A DNA stretch of 64,000 nucleotides from Brucella anthropi_A (GCF_046630315.1 NZ_LQBD01000017.1:1-64000); one strand, 5' to 3'. Numbered from the stretch's first letter, positions 34,913 to 43,833 are shown. The notes: generated by a model not told the origin, from the letters alone. Translations and numbers: made by a program.

Positions 34913-35610
34913 ACGATCCGAAACTGAAAATCCTCGTTGTCGATGATGAACCGGCCATCCGCAAACTGCTGCGGGTCGGGCTGACGACCGAGGGATATAC
35001 CGTCGTTGAAGCGGTGAATGGCGAGGAAGCGGATAAGTCCCTCGCGACCGAAAAGGCGGATATCGTGCTTCTCGACCTGGGGCTTCCCGATACCGATGGG
35101 CACGCGCTGCTGCAACGCTGGAGGGACAATGGCATAACCTTGCCCATTCTCATCCTTTCAAGCCGTACAGACGAGGCCGGGATTGTGCGTGCGCTGGAAG
35201 AAGGAGCCGATGATTACGTTCCAAAACCTTTCGGCATGAAAGAACTCGCCGCACGCTTGCGGGTTGCCCTGCGTCACCGGCTGCAACAACAGGGAGAAAA
35301 ACCACTTTTCCAGAGCGACGGCCTGACGGTCGATCTCGTGCGCCGGATAGTGAAACTCGACAATGAGGAAATCAAGTTGTCGCCAAAGGAATATGACATC
35401 CTGCGGCTTCTCGTGCAGCATGCAGGAAAAGTGCTGACACATCACTTTATCCTGAGCCAGGTCTGGGGGCCTGCCGCAGACGTACAATATCTTCGTATTT
35501 ATGTCCGTCAGCTGCGGCAGAAGATTGAAAAATCTCCCGATCAGCCACATTATATTCTAACCGAGACAGGCGTCGGCTACAGGCTGCGCGAAGCTGATCC
35601 ATCTCCCTGA
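34909..35610 (+). CDS. kdpE: KDP operon response regulator KdpE
   Basis: This 233-residue OmpR-type regulator has a receiver domain (acidic pair Asp12-Asp13, phospho-acceptor Asp56 in LLDLGLPD, Lys in YVPKPFGMKEL). Its C-terminal winged helix contains LSPKEYDILRLLVQHAGKVL and QYLRIYVRQLRQKIE. Phosphorylated by KdpD, it activates the kdp promoter at low K+. It overlaps kdpD by 4 bp and closes the locus. Confidence 0.95.
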   Translation: MNDPKLKILVVDDEPAIRKLLRVGLTTEGYTVVEAVNGEEADKSLATEKADIVLLDLGLPDTDGHALLQRWRDNGITLPILILSSRTDEAGIVRALEEGADDYVPKPFGMKELAARLRVALRHRLQQQGEKPLFQSDGLTVDLVRRIVKLDNEEIKLSPKEYDILRLLVQHAGKVLTHHFILSQVWGPAADVQYLRIYVRQLRQKIEKSPDQPHYILTETGVGYRLREADPSP

Positions 35611-35639
35611 GACAGCCGGAACCAAGCCTTCGCGAAAGC

Positions 35640-35656
35640 GTTGTTTGTCAAACAAC
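35640..35656. promoter_or_regulatory. Perfect inverted repeat before the DUF3775 gene
   Basis: GTTGTTTG-T-CAAACAAC is a 17-bp perfect palindrome with 8-bp arms, 30 bp after kdpE and about 20 bp before the DUF3775 start. It may be an operator. Its closeness to the ribosome site would also allow a translational effect. Confidence 0.4.
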
Positions 35657-35675
35657 AAAGGTGACGGAGACAATC

Positions 35676-36080
35676 GTGGTCGAGCTGATCAACAATATCG
35701 AGAATCTGGAATTCATCATTGCCAAGGCTCGGGAGTATGATGTTCAAGTTCCCGCAGTGGATGAAGAATCCGGATCGAATGCCAGCGACGACAGCGAAAT
35801 CGATATTCTCGACGCTTCTCTGGCGAACCCGACCCGTAAGGAACTGTTCGCCGCAATCCGGTCTCTGAACATTGATGAGCGGCAGGAACTGCTGGCACTT
35901 ATGTGGGTGGGGCGTGGTGATTTCAGCGCTGATGAGTGGGATGAAGCTCTTTCAACCGCCGCTGACCGCGATAACGGTCGTGAAGCCAAATATCTCATTG
36001 GGACACCGCTTCTCGGGGACTATCTGGAAGAAGGATTGGTTGCTCTGGGTTTCGACGTCGAGGCCTACGATAATGAATAA
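35676..36080 (+). CDS. DUF3775 domain-containing protein
   Basis: This strongly acidic protein of 134 residues starts MVELINNIENLEFIIAKARE from the GTG at 35676. The DUF3775-like core is NIDERQELLALMWVGRGDFSADEWDEAL, and the C-terminal LLGDYLEEGLVALGFDVEAY also fits. ACGGAGACAATC before this GTG is a better ribosome site than anything before the in-frame GTG at 35661. No signal peptide or membrane span is present, so it is cytoplasmic. The function is unknown. A perfect palindrome lies just upstream. Confidence 0.75.
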   Translation: MVELINNIENLEFIIAKAREYDVQVPAVDEESGSNASDDSEIDILDASLANPTRKELFAAIRSLNIDERQELLALMWVGRGDFSADEWDEALSTAADRDNGREAKYLIGTPLLGDYLEEGLVALGFDVEAYDNE

Positions 36081-36202
36081 GAAAAATTGATGCTTTCATG
36101 CATCCTTCTGTTTTGACGCTGCCATGCCCGGACATTAGTGTTGCAAACAATTCGGGTCGGCTTCGCCGACCGTCTATATTCAGCGCGATGGAGGACCGCA
36201 CG

Positions 36203-37648
36203 ATGCTTCAAAAAAACCTCACCCAAAAAACAGACTTCTATATCGACGGTGCATGGCGCGCGCCGATAGAAGCCAAGTCCATTGAGGTTATCAATCCTGC
36301 CGATGAAAAGCCTTATGCCATTATCTCGGCCGGTTCTGCGAAAGACATAGATCTGGCGGTCGCCGCAGCCCGCAAAGCTTTTCCGTCCTGGAGTGAAACA
36401 CCGGCAGCCGAGCGTATTGGATATGTGCGGCGTCTGGTTGAAATCTACGAAGCGCGTCTGGATGAAATGGCCAAGACCATTTCACTCGAAATGGGCGCAC
36501 CCATCACACTTGCAAGGGAATCGCAGGCCGCGGCTGGCCTCTCGCATACCAAGGCTTTCATCGCCGCATTCGAGAATTTCGAATTCGAAGAGATACTTTC
36601 CCCCAAATATCCGAACCAGACCGTGCTTCACGAACCCATTGGTGTTTGCGGCCTCATTACGCCGTGGAACTGGCCAATGAACCAGATCGCGTTGAAAGTT
36701 GTACCTGCGTTGGCGGTCGGCTGCACGGTCGTGCTGAAGCCTTCAGAAATTGCGCCTATGTCGGCAATGCTCTTCGCCGAATTTGTCGATCAGGCTGGCT
36801 TTCCGAAAGGCGTGTTCAATCTCGTCAATGGAGAAGGTCCTGTTGTTGGCGAAGCGCTGTCACAACATCCAGACGTCGACATGATGTCGTTCACCGGTTC
36901 GACACGGGCGGGAACGGCAGTTTCAAGAGCTGCCGCAGCCACCGTCAAGCGGGTTTCACTCGAGCTTGGCGGCAAATCGCCAAACATCGTCTTTGCCGAT
37001 GCCGACCTTGAAAAGAGCATTGCACGCAGCCTCGCCCATTGCTTCGAGAATACCGGACAGTCCTGCAATGCGCCGACGCGCATGCTTGTAGAACGCACGG
37101 TGTATGACAAGGCCGTTGAACTGGCCAGGCAGGCAGCGGAAGGCACGAAGGTCGGTGATCCGGCAGAAGAAGGCGATCACATCGGGCCGCTTTCCTCGTC
37201 GATCCAGTTCGAGAAAGTTCAGAAACTCATTCAGAAGGGCATTGATGAAGGCGCACGACTTGTAGCGGGGGGAACCGGTCGTCCCGATGGTTTCTCCGAA
37301 GGCGATTTCGTCAAGCCGACAGTCTTTGCCGATGTGAACAATGGCATGACGATTGCCCGTGAAGAAATTTTTGGACCAGTGCTCGCCATGATCCCGTTCG
37401 ATACGGAAGAAGAGGCCATCGCTATCGCCAACGATACGCCTTACGGGCTTGCCGCCTATATCCAGACAGGAAATCCGGAAAGAGCAAAGCGCGTGGCCCG
37501 CAAATTGCGTGCAGGCATGGTGCAGATCAATGGCACCTCACGCGCGCCAGGCAGCCCATTTGGCGGTTACAAGCAATCGGGTAACGGTCGCGAAGGCGGC
37601 AAATGGGGCCTGGAAGACTTCATGGAAGTAAAACTCATCAGCGGGTGA
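36203..37648 (+). CDS. NAD(P)-dependent aldehyde dehydrogenase
   Basis: The 481-residue enzyme oxidises an aldehyde to the acid. The active-site Cys288 (NTGQSCNAPTRM), general base Glu254 (LELGGKSPN) and oxyanion Asn156 (TPWNWPMN) are all in place, with the cofactor motif FTGSTRAG at 230-237. GGAGG lies 8 bp before this ATG, so I use it rather than ATG 36098. The substrate is unclear. It could take a semialdehyde such as that produced by the XylX-like enzyme, but the genes are 20 kb apart. Confidence 0.88.
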   Translation: MLQKNLTQKTDFYIDGAWRAPIEAKSIEVINPADEKPYAIISAGSAKDIDLAVAAARKAFPSWSETPAAERIGYVRRLVEIYEARLDEMAKTISLEMGAPITLARESQAAAGLSHTKAFIAAFENFEFEEILSPKYPNQTVLHEPIGVCGLITPWNWPMNQIALKVVPALAVGCTVVLKPSEIAPMSAMLFAEFVDQAGFPKGVFNLVNGEGPVVGEALSQHPDVDMMSFTGSTRAGTAVSRAAAATVKRVSLELGGKSPNIVFADADLEKSIARSLAHCFENTGQSCNAPTRMLVERTVYDKAVELARQAAEGTKVGDPAEEGDHIGPLSSSIQFEKVQKLIQKGIDEGARLVAGGTGRPDGFSEGDFVKPTVFADVNNGMTIAREEIFGPVLAMIPFDTEEEAIAIANDTPYGLAAYIQTGNPERAKRVARKLRAGMVQINGTSRAPGSPFGGYKQSGNGREGGKWGLEDFMEVKLISG

Positions 37649-37667
37649 TCCTTGCACGATAATAACA

Positions 37668-37690
37668 AAAGCGCTGCTTAGCGGCGCTTT
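37668..37690 (+). terminator. Terminator hairpin after the aldehyde dehydrogenase gene
   Basis: AAAGCGC/GCGCTTT (7 bp, 9-nt centre) is followed by CTGCTTTTCC. It starts 20 bp after the stop codon. Confidence 0.65.
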
Positions 37691-37982
37691 CTGCTTTTCC
37701 CGGATTGGTGTGGTAGATCGGACCTCGCTGCCTATTGCAGACTAGAAGCCGATATCGTCCACGGATATCCTGAAAGTGCACGATCCTAGCCAAATATAGA
37801 AATACATGCGTCTCAACATCCGCGCCATCAGTGCTTTGAACGATCAAGCCGCACATTTGCCAAATTGAGAGGATCTCTCCCTCGCTCGGATGAGGTAAAG
37901 ACATATATGATAACAACTCCCTTATCGGCAAGCGCAGCTTATAGATGCCAGTACGTAACGAAATACGGACGGCTATTATTTG
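37691..37982. other. AT-rich gap between two convergent genes
   Basis: About 290 bp lie between the aldehyde dehydrogenase terminator and the stop of the leftward HTH-glycosyltransferase gene. No credible gene, RNA or repeat is visible. Base composition is lower in GC than the surrounding coding DNA. Confidence 0.4.
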
Positions 37983-39458
37983 TTAGACTGGCGCCCGAAC
38001 ATGGCGAGCGCGCCAAAGCTCTTCTGCCTTGTCGAAAAATTGCGCGTAGCTTTCATTGTCTGCCGATGCCGCCGTCATCATCGCCAGCGCAGCCGTCGCA
38101 ATAACAGTATTTTCAGCGCGCTTGTCGGCTGCTGCGCCGGACCAGATGCCGTACCAGTATTCGAATGAGCTAAAGCTGGAATGTTTATCGCCACTCTCCC
38201 TCGACAGGGTGGGAAGCAGCAGGTCCGTCTTGCGGCCATCAAGAAGCCTGTGGATCGTATGCGTTCTGTGGGGCACCAGCTCAGCCACATCGCGGCTGGT
38301 TGAAACGACTGAGATCGATGGCATATCGAGAAGTGCCGCCGCGTCACGATGCAGTTCGCGATAGGCCGGTTGGGTGACGCCCATAAATGCAGCCTTGAGG
38401 CCCATCGGATTAAGCAGATGAACGAGGCTGTTCATCGATGAACGTGACTCGAACAAGGGATATAATGCCAGCAGCGCGTAGATTTGTGGAGCAAAACCGG
38501 CCACCGGCATAAAACAGATGCCGTGCGCTCCAAGCGCGCTTTCCGCTTGGGCGTGCGACATTGCAATCGGCAGGTTCACGGCCTCAGCCGCTATCTCAAG
38601 TTTGCCCGATATATCACCCGTGCCGCAATTGCCATGCATGACAACCGGATAACCCGCCCGAGCGACCAGTATGGCCGAAAGCATGAACCATGGAGACTGC
38701 ATGGAATTGGGTGACAGATAGGCTGGCCAATCCAGCGCCGGTATATTCAACCCGGAATCAACCGCATAAAATCGCCGCGCCGCGCGTGCCATGCCTGCAA
38801 GTTCCGTTGCCGTTTCTCCACGATAATGAATGAGCCGCAACAACGCACTGATCTGCATCGGATCGGCATCGCCTGCAAAAATCGTCGTGAATGCATCTTC
38901 GGCTTCAGCCATCTCAAGAGGGCGCGTATGCCCGACCTTGCGCCCCACCACAGCGATATATTTTGCAAGCCGTCGTACTGGATCGTTCTCCGCATGAATA
39001 TTGGCGAATTGTGCGGCAAGCTGTTCCGGCGTCGGATGATTTTCAAGCTCTATGACTTTGCGGATACCAAGCGGAGGCGGTGCCGCAATGGCGCTTCGTT
39101 TCCACCCGTGATGCCCGATGCAGTCCGATTTCGGCTGCTCAGTCAGATCCAGCCTCAACAATGTTTCGGCTTCATTCGCCAATCGCCGTAACCGCCCGCG
39201 CAGAGCTTCCGCTTTGGGGGTCGCAACCATGTTTCGGCCGGAACGGACCAGAATAGGATCATTGAATTTCTCGCGAATCTGGCCGAGCAGACGGCTCATG
39301 GCCGCGATGCTTAAACCCATCTGTTTGGCAGCCCCTCCAACGCTGCCTTCCACAAGAAGTGCATCAAGAGCAATCAACAGGCGCAATTGCCCCAAACGAA
39401 GGCTCTCCACCTCGCCTTGGTCTGTTGATTGCCGCGTTTTCGCCCGCTTACCCGTCAT
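37983..39458 (-). CDS. Fusion of a LysR-type HTH with a TrpD2-like glycosyltransferase family 3 domain
   Basis: The 491-residue protein begins with a LysR-type winged helix (about residues 20-82: LGQLRLLIALDALLVEGSVG, AAKQMGLSIAAMSRLLGQIR, FNDPILVRSGRNMVATPKA). The usual periplasmic-binding-like effector domain is absent. Instead residues about 142-210 resemble the Glycos_trans_3N helical domain, and about 235-480 the nucleoside-phosphorylase/TrpD-like domain, with VVMHGNCGTGDISGKLEIA at 272-290. The TrpD glycine-rich PRPP loop is replaced by LDWPAYLSPNS, as in TrpD2/YbiB proteins, some of which bind nucleic acid. It is divergent from the siderophore receptor gene and may regulate it. Confidence 0.75.
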   Translation of the reverse strand: MTGKRAKTRQSTDQGEVESLRLGQLRLLIALDALLVEGSVGGAAKQMGLSIAAMSRLLGQIREKFNDPILVRSGRNMVATPKAEALRGRLRRLANEAETLLRLDLTEQPKSDCIGHHGWKRSAIAAPPPLGIRKVIELENHPTPEQLAAQFANIHAENDPVRRLAKYIAVVGRKVGHTRPLEMAEAEDAFTTIFAGDADPMQISALLRLIHYRGETATELAGMARAARRFYAVDSGLNIPALDWPAYLSPNSMQSPWFMLSAILVARAGYPVVMHGNCGTGDISGKLEIAAEAVNLPIAMSHAQAESALGAHGICFMPVAGFAPQIYALLALYPLFESRSSMNSLVHLLNPMGLKAAFMGVTQPAYRELHRDAAALLDMPSISVVSTSRDVAELVPHRTHTIHRLLDGRKTDLLLPTLSRESGDKHSSFSSFEYWYGIWSGAAADKRAENTVIATAALAMMTAASADNESYAQFFDKAEELWRARHVRAPV

Positions 39459-39494
39459 CGCCGATATTGCTCGTTCATTTGCGTTTAGTGAAAC

Positions 39495-39509
39495 TTAGAA
39501 TGCTTATAA
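39495..39509. promoter_or_regulatory. Candidate Irr box (ICE) before the TonB receptor gene
   Basis: TTAGAA-TGC-TTATAA differs at one base from the palindrome TTAGAA-N3-TTCTAA, which I know as the Irr iron-control element of Rhizobiales. It lies 44 bp before the receptor start and 37 bp before the divergent HTH-glycosyltransferase gene. Confidence 0.4.
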
Positions 39510-39552
39510 AACATGACCGTTGACGTCACCTTATTGCCATACATAAGGAGAC

Positions 39553-41745
39553 TTGAAAACTCAACTTTATACGGTGACGAAAATGACCAGCTTGTTTCGG
39601 GGATTGTGGGCCGATGGTACACAAAACAGGCGTTGGGCCGGAAAATCGCTCATTTCTCAGGCAATCCTTGCGGGGACATGTCTTTCCACTGTGCTTTTCA
39701 TAAGCGAAGCGGCCATCGCCCAAACGGTGAACACGGTCGCGGAAGAAGCAGCCAGCAAGAAGAAAAAGGCCAAAGAAACGGTTCCGACCACGCCCGACGG
39801 CGCGGTGAAGCTGAACCAGATTGTCGTGACGGCAACGGGCTTCGAGCAAAATATCACTGATGCGCCTGCCAGCATCACAGTGGTTCCCGGAGAAGAGCTT
39901 GAAAGAGGCGCCTACCGTGATCTGACCGACGCCTTGAGGGACGTTCAGGGCGTCGCAGTCACAGGTTCAGCTGCTGAAAAGGACATTTTTATCCGCGGCC
40001 TGCCGGGCACATACACGCTGCTGCTCGTGGACGGCAAGCGCCAGAGCACACGCGATGCGCGCACCAACGGCAATTCCGGTTTCGAGCAAAGCTTCCTGCC
40101 GCCTGCGAACGCCATCGAGCGTATCGAAGTCATTCGCGGCCCCATGTCCTCGCTCTATGGCTCGGATGCCATGGGGGGCGTCATCAATATCATCACCAAG
40201 AAGGTTTCCGACACATGGAGCGGTTCGTTCACGGTTGATGGCACGTTGCAGCAGCATTCCAGATTCGGAAACTCTTTGCAGGGTTCCTATTATATGACGG
40301 GACCGCTGGTGCCGAACCTCGTTGGCGTACAGCTATGGGGCCGTGGCTTGAAGAGCGAGGAAGACCATATCGTCAGCGGTTCACCTGAGCAGAAGGACGT
40401 CGATATTACGGGCCGCATCACCTTCACGCCGAATGAAGATCACGATATCCAGATCGAGCTGGGCAAAACGCGCCTGCGCCGCGATCTGACGGTCGGCGAA
40501 ACCGTCGCGGCAAGCGGCAGCAGTTCGTATAATTACAACGACCGCGACCATTGGTCGATCAGCCACACCGGGCGGTGGGGACCTACGACTTCGGAATTCT
40601 CCTTCATGCAGGAGTGGGCGCAGCGCACCAATTTCGCATGGGATAAGAAGCGGGGCGATTTCGTCGAAAACATGCGCGCGCCCCATGTGCGCAACTCCGT
40701 TCTGGACGGCAAGTTCACGACCCCGTTCGAGTTCTTCGGCAACCACACGCTCGTCACCGGCGGCCAATACACCGACTCGGTCCTGACGGACCAGAATCCG
40801 GGCTATCAAAACAATATCGATGAAAAATTCGGCGTGAACCAATGGGCATTGTTCGCCGAGGACGAGTGGTGGCTGACGCCTGACTTCGCGCTGACCGGCG
40901 GCCTGCGTATGGATGACCACAAGATCTACGGAACACATTTCAGCCCGCGCGGCTATGCCGTCTGGCACGCGACCGACCAGATCACCTTCAAGGGCGGGGT
41001 ATCCACCGGGTTCCGCGCGCCGGAAATCCGCAATATCGCTCCCGGCTACACCTATACCACCGAAAAGGGTGCAGGCGTAATCCTGAGCAATCCGGACCTG
41101 AAGCCGGAAACCAGCACCAGCTATGAAGCAAGCGTGCTCTGGGACAATCAGACGGGCCTGCGCCTTGGCGCCACCTATTTCTACACCGATTTCAAGGGCA
41201 AGATCGAAAGCTACAAGACCCCAGATCGCGTGACTGTCGGCGGGATCGAATACAACAAATGGCTCTATCGCAATATCAGCGAGGCGACCTTGCAAGGGGT
41301 GGAGCTGACCGCCGATTGGGAAGCCACCGACAGCATCACCGTTCGCGCCAACTACACCTATACGCATTCCGAGCAGAAGACCGGCGACTATGCGGGCTTT
41401 CCGCTCACCCGTACGCCAAAGCATATGGCCAGCCTGCGCGCCGACTGGGAAACGCCGGTCGAGGGCCTCAAGGCCTGGGCTTCCGGCACCTATCACGGTG
41501 AGGAAGTCAATGCCGGGTTGCGTATCGGCACCGCCGGCGAGCCGATCTATCGCAATGGCAAGGTGGTTGCCCTGAAATACAAGCCCTATGCCACTTTCGA
41601 CATCGGCGGTTCGTATGACTTCAGCGAGAATGTCACCCTGAACGCCGCCATCTACAATATTTTCGACAAGCGGGTGGAAGTGGACGCCTACAATACGGTT
41701 GTCGATGGCCGTCGCCTCTGGCTCGGCATGACCTCACGCTTCTAA
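39553..41745 (+). CDS. TonB-dependent outer-membrane siderophore receptor (catechol type)
   Basis: The 730-residue receptor has a long signal peptide (cut near EAAIAQ, residue about 57) and a TonB box-like LNQIVVTATG (about 88-97). The plug domain carries RDVQGVAVTGSAAEKDIFIRG, IERIEVIRGPMSSLYGSDA and GGVINIITKK, then a beta-barrel ending in Phe (GMTSRF). The plug resembles CirA/FepA/IrgA catechol receptors. Starts at TTG 39553 (AAGGAG very close) or ATG 39583 are both possible. The next genes encode an esterase and a FatBCD-like importer, forming a siderophore locus. Confidence 0.85.
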   Translation: MKTQLYTVTKMTSLFRGLWADGTQNRRWAGKSLISQAILAGTCLSTVLFISEAAIAQTVNTVAEEAASKKKKAKETVPTTPDGAVKLNQIVVTATGFEQNITDAPASITVVPGEELERGAYRDLTDALRDVQGVAVTGSAAEKDIFIRGLPGTYTLLLVDGKRQSTRDARTNGNSGFEQSFLPPANAIERIEVIRGPMSSLYGSDAMGGVINIITKKVSDTWSGSFTVDGTLQQHSRFGNSLQGSYYMTGPLVPNLVGVQLWGRGLKSEEDHIVSGSPEQKDVDITGRITFTPNEDHDIQIELGKTRLRRDLTVGETVAASGSSSYNYNDRDHWSISHTGRWGPTTSEFSFMQEWAQRTNFAWDKKRGDFVENMRAPHVRNSVLDGKFTTPFEFFGNHTLVTGGQYTDSVLTDQNPGYQNNIDEKFGVNQWALFAEDEWWLTPDFALTGGLRMDDHKIYGTHFSPRGYAVWHATDQITFKGGVSTGFRAPEIRNIAPGYTYTTEKGAGVILSNPDLKPETSTSYEASVLWDNQTGLRLGATYFYTDFKGKIESYKTPDRVTVGGIEYNKWLYRNISEATLQGVELTADWEATDSITVRANYTYTHSEQKTGDYAGFPLTRTPKHMASLRADWETPVEGLKAWASGTYHGEEVNAGLRIGTAGEPIYRNGKVVALKYKPYATFDIGGSYDFSENVTLNAAIYNIFDKRVEVDAYNTVVDGRRLWLGMTSRF

Positions 41746-41757
41746 GCCCGACACTTC

Positions 41758-41786
41758 GACGCCAGCCCTTTCGGCTGGCGTCTTTT
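41758..41786 (+). terminator. Intrinsic terminator after the receptor gene
   Basis: The perfect 10-bp stem GACGCCAGCC/GGCTGGCGTC with loop CTTTC is followed by TTTT. It lies 12 bp after the receptor stop and 8 bp before the next ATG, so it probably dampens read-through into the esterase and ABC genes. Confidence 0.8.
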
Positions 41787-41793
41787 CGCACGA

Positions 41794-42717
41794 ATGGATG
41801 CTCTTATGAGCGCTCTGAACAATCTTATGAAAAAGGCGTGTCTGATGATGGCCGGTATTTTTCTGGCTTCCGCCGCACAGGCCGCAGAACCCGTTACCGC
41901 TTCCTTCGACATGGAAGCCAACGGCATCGCCTACCGGATTTTTACAGCTGCACCCGCCGAAGCAGCGCCAGAAGGTGGTTATCCTGTCATTTACATGACC
42001 GACGGCAACCGCATGTTGCCCATTGCCGCAAGACTGATGGCACAGAACCCTGCCCTGAAAGCCGTTTTTGTCGGCATCGGCTATCCGACCAACGACCCGG
42101 ACGAAATCGTCCGCCTGCGCTATTTCGACCTGACGCCACCCACGCCCGACCATCTCATCCCGGCCCATTTCAATGTGCCGAAAACAGGCGGGCGTGAAGC
42201 GTTTTTCGATTTTATCGAAACGCAGGTCAAGCCGGAGATCGAAAGGCGTTTCAGCATCGACAGAGGCAAGCAGGCGCTGTTCGGCCATTCGCTTGGAGGG
42301 CTTTTCACGCTTTATGCGCTTTTCAATCACACCGTATCATTCCAGACCTACAGCGCCGCCGATCCATCGATCTGGTGGAACGACCGCGCAATCCTTGCCG
42401 ACAAGGATCATTTCGTTGCTGCATTCGGGTCCTCGCCTCATCCGATCCGTCTCCTGATCGAAACCTCCGGCAAGCGCGGCGAACGCCGCCCAAGCGTAGC
42501 AAAGGAAGACAGGGCACGGATGGAAAAACTGCGCGGCGGGCCTTCGGGCGCGGATATTCATGTGGAACTGTCGAAACTGCCGCAGATGGAAACGGCATTC
42601 CGCCGTTTCGACAATGAAAGCCACGGCTCCATGATCCCGCTCACGGTGGAAGACAGCCTTGCCTTCATCTTGCTGGGGCGGAACCCGGTATCAACCGAAG
42701 AACCCACAAGGAATTGA
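41794..42717 (+). CDS. Secreted alpha/beta-hydrolase, siderophore esterase-like (IroE/BesA type)
   Basis: This 307-residue protein has a signal-like N-terminus (KKACLMMAGIFLASAAQAAEP) and nucleophile Ser166 in FGHSLGGLFTLY. The layout FDMEANGIAYRIF, YPVIYMTDGNRM and FVGIGYP is that of IroE/BesA-type siderophore esterases. These hydrolyse catechol trilactone siderophores. The signal peptide suggests a periplasmic enzyme. Starts at 41806 or 41827 are also possible. It lies between the receptor and binding-protein genes, supporting a role in ferric-catecholate handling. Confidence 0.78.
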   Translation: MDALMSALNNLMKKACLMMAGIFLASAAQAAEPVTASFDMEANGIAYRIFTAAPAEAAPEGGYPVIYMTDGNRMLPIAARLMAQNPALKAVFVGIGYPTNDPDEIVRLRYFDLTPPTPDHLIPAHFNVPKTGGREAFFDFIETQVKPEIERRFSIDRGKQALFGHSLGGLFTLYALFNHTVSFQTYSAADPSIWWNDRAILADKDHFVAAFGSSPHPIRLLIETSGKRGERRPSVAKEDRARMEKLRGGPSGADIHVELSKLPQMETAFRRFDNESHGSMIPLTVEDSLAFILLGRNPVSTEEPTRN

Positions 42718-42793
42718 ACTTTTTTGCCCTGTTGTCTTTAACGTACGGAAAACTGGACTATAAAGCACAGGATTGATGAAAGGATCGAACACC

Positions 42794-43723
42794 ATGCTGA
42801 ATTTCGGCCAAAACCTTGCCCGGCTTTGCGGCGTTGCCGCGATGGCACTTGCCCTATCATCTGCTGCCCATGCCGCGGATATCACGGTAAAACATGCGCA
42901 AGGCGAAACGGCAGTTCCGGCCTCGCCGGAGAAGGTCGTGGTCTTCGACCTGGCGAGCCTCGACAATCTCGACCGTCTCGGCGTCAAGGTGACGGGTGTT
43001 CCAAGCGGCGTGGCTTTCCCGGAGTATCTGAAGAAATATCAGGGCAACGACTATGCCAAGATCGGCACGCTGTTCGAGCCGGACTATGAAGCGGTCAACG
43101 CCGCCGAACCAGATCTCATCATTGTCGGTGGCCGTTCGGCTGCGAAATATGGCGAGTTGAAGAAGATCGCTCCTACTGTCGACCTGACGGTCGACGCCAA
43201 GAACTTCATTGCCGACACACAAGTCAACATCGAAAAGCTTGGCCAGATCTTCGGCAAGGAGGCGGAAGCCAAGGCTGAGGCGGAAAAGCTGGACAAGGAG
43301 CTTGCCGCACTGAAGGAAAAGGCCGCCGGCAAGGGCACCGGCCTTCTCATCCTCACCTCCGGCGGCAAGATCAGCGCCTATGGGCCGGGCTCGCGCTTCG
43401 GTGTTCTGCATGACAGCTTCGGCGTGAAACCGGCAGCCCCCGACCTTTCCATCGGCAATCACGGCCAGCCGATCAGCTCGGAATTCATTCTGGAAACCAA
43501 TCCGGACTGGCTGTTTGTGATCGACCGCGACGCCGCAATCGGTCGGGAAGGCAATTCCGCCAAGCAATTGCTCGACAATGAACTCGTCCGCCAAACCAAT
43601 GCGTGGAAGAAGGACCAGGTGGTCTATCTCAACGCCCAGAACTGGTATCTGGTGGGCGGCGGTCTCGGCGCGTTGCACAACACCATCGGACAGCTTTCGG
43701 AAGCTTTCGACAAGAGCAAGTAA
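42794..43723 (+). CDS. Siderophore ABC transporter, periplasmic binding protein (FatB/CeuE-like)
   Basis: The 309-residue class-III binding protein starts MLNFGQNLARLCGVAAMALA, with a signal peptide cut near AHAAD. A FepB-like fold is shown by VVVFDLASLDNLDRLGVKVTG, PDLIIVGGRSAAKYGELKKIAP and the long central helix rich in Lys, Glu and Ala (about 155-180). FatB/CeuE proteins bind catecholate complexes. The start follows AAAGGATCGAACACC. Alternative starts TTG 42773 and ATG 42776 exist. A nested hairpin separates it from the permease genes. Confidence 0.85.
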   Translation: MLNFGQNLARLCGVAAMALALSSAAHAADITVKHAQGETAVPASPEKVVVFDLASLDNLDRLGVKVTGVPSGVAFPEYLKKYQGNDYAKIGTLFEPDYEAVNAAEPDLIIVGGRSAAKYGELKKIAPTVDLTVDAKNFIADTQVNIEKLGQIFGKEAEAKAEAEKLDKELAALKEKAAGKGTGLLILTSGGKISAYGPGSRFGVLHDSFGVKPAAPDLSIGNHGQPISSEFILETNPDWLFVIDRDAAIGREGNSAKQLLDNELVRQTNAWKKDQVVYLNAQNWYLVGGGLGALHNTIGQLSEAFDKSK

Positions 43724-43742
43724 TCTTCTGACCCAGTCCGTG

Positions 43743-43800
43743 CGGGCCGTCTGTTCATGCTGCGTCACCGGCATAAGGTGACAAAACGAACAGCGGCCCG
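43743..43800 (+). terminator. Nested intercistronic hairpin between binding-protein and permease genes
   Basis: The outer helix CGGGCCG-(T)-CTGTTC pairs with GAACAGCGGCCCG (13 bp, one bulge). An inner helix GTCACC/GGTGAC has a 7-nt loop. It fills the 110-bp gap and probably protects or partly terminates the binding-protein mRNA. Confidence 0.65.
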
Positions 43801-43833
43801 GCATCGCGACAAGGCAAGAGACAGGACATCAGC

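Noticed and set aside
37638..37931. 97-codon leftward ORF overlapping the aldehyde dehydrogenase terminator
   Set aside because: It crosses the terminator hairpin and the end of the dehydrogenase gene, with no family likeness and no ribosome site.
40381..41496. 371-codon frame antisense to the TonB receptor gene
   Set aside because: The receptor frame is intact and full length. The antisense frame has no ribosome site or family motif.
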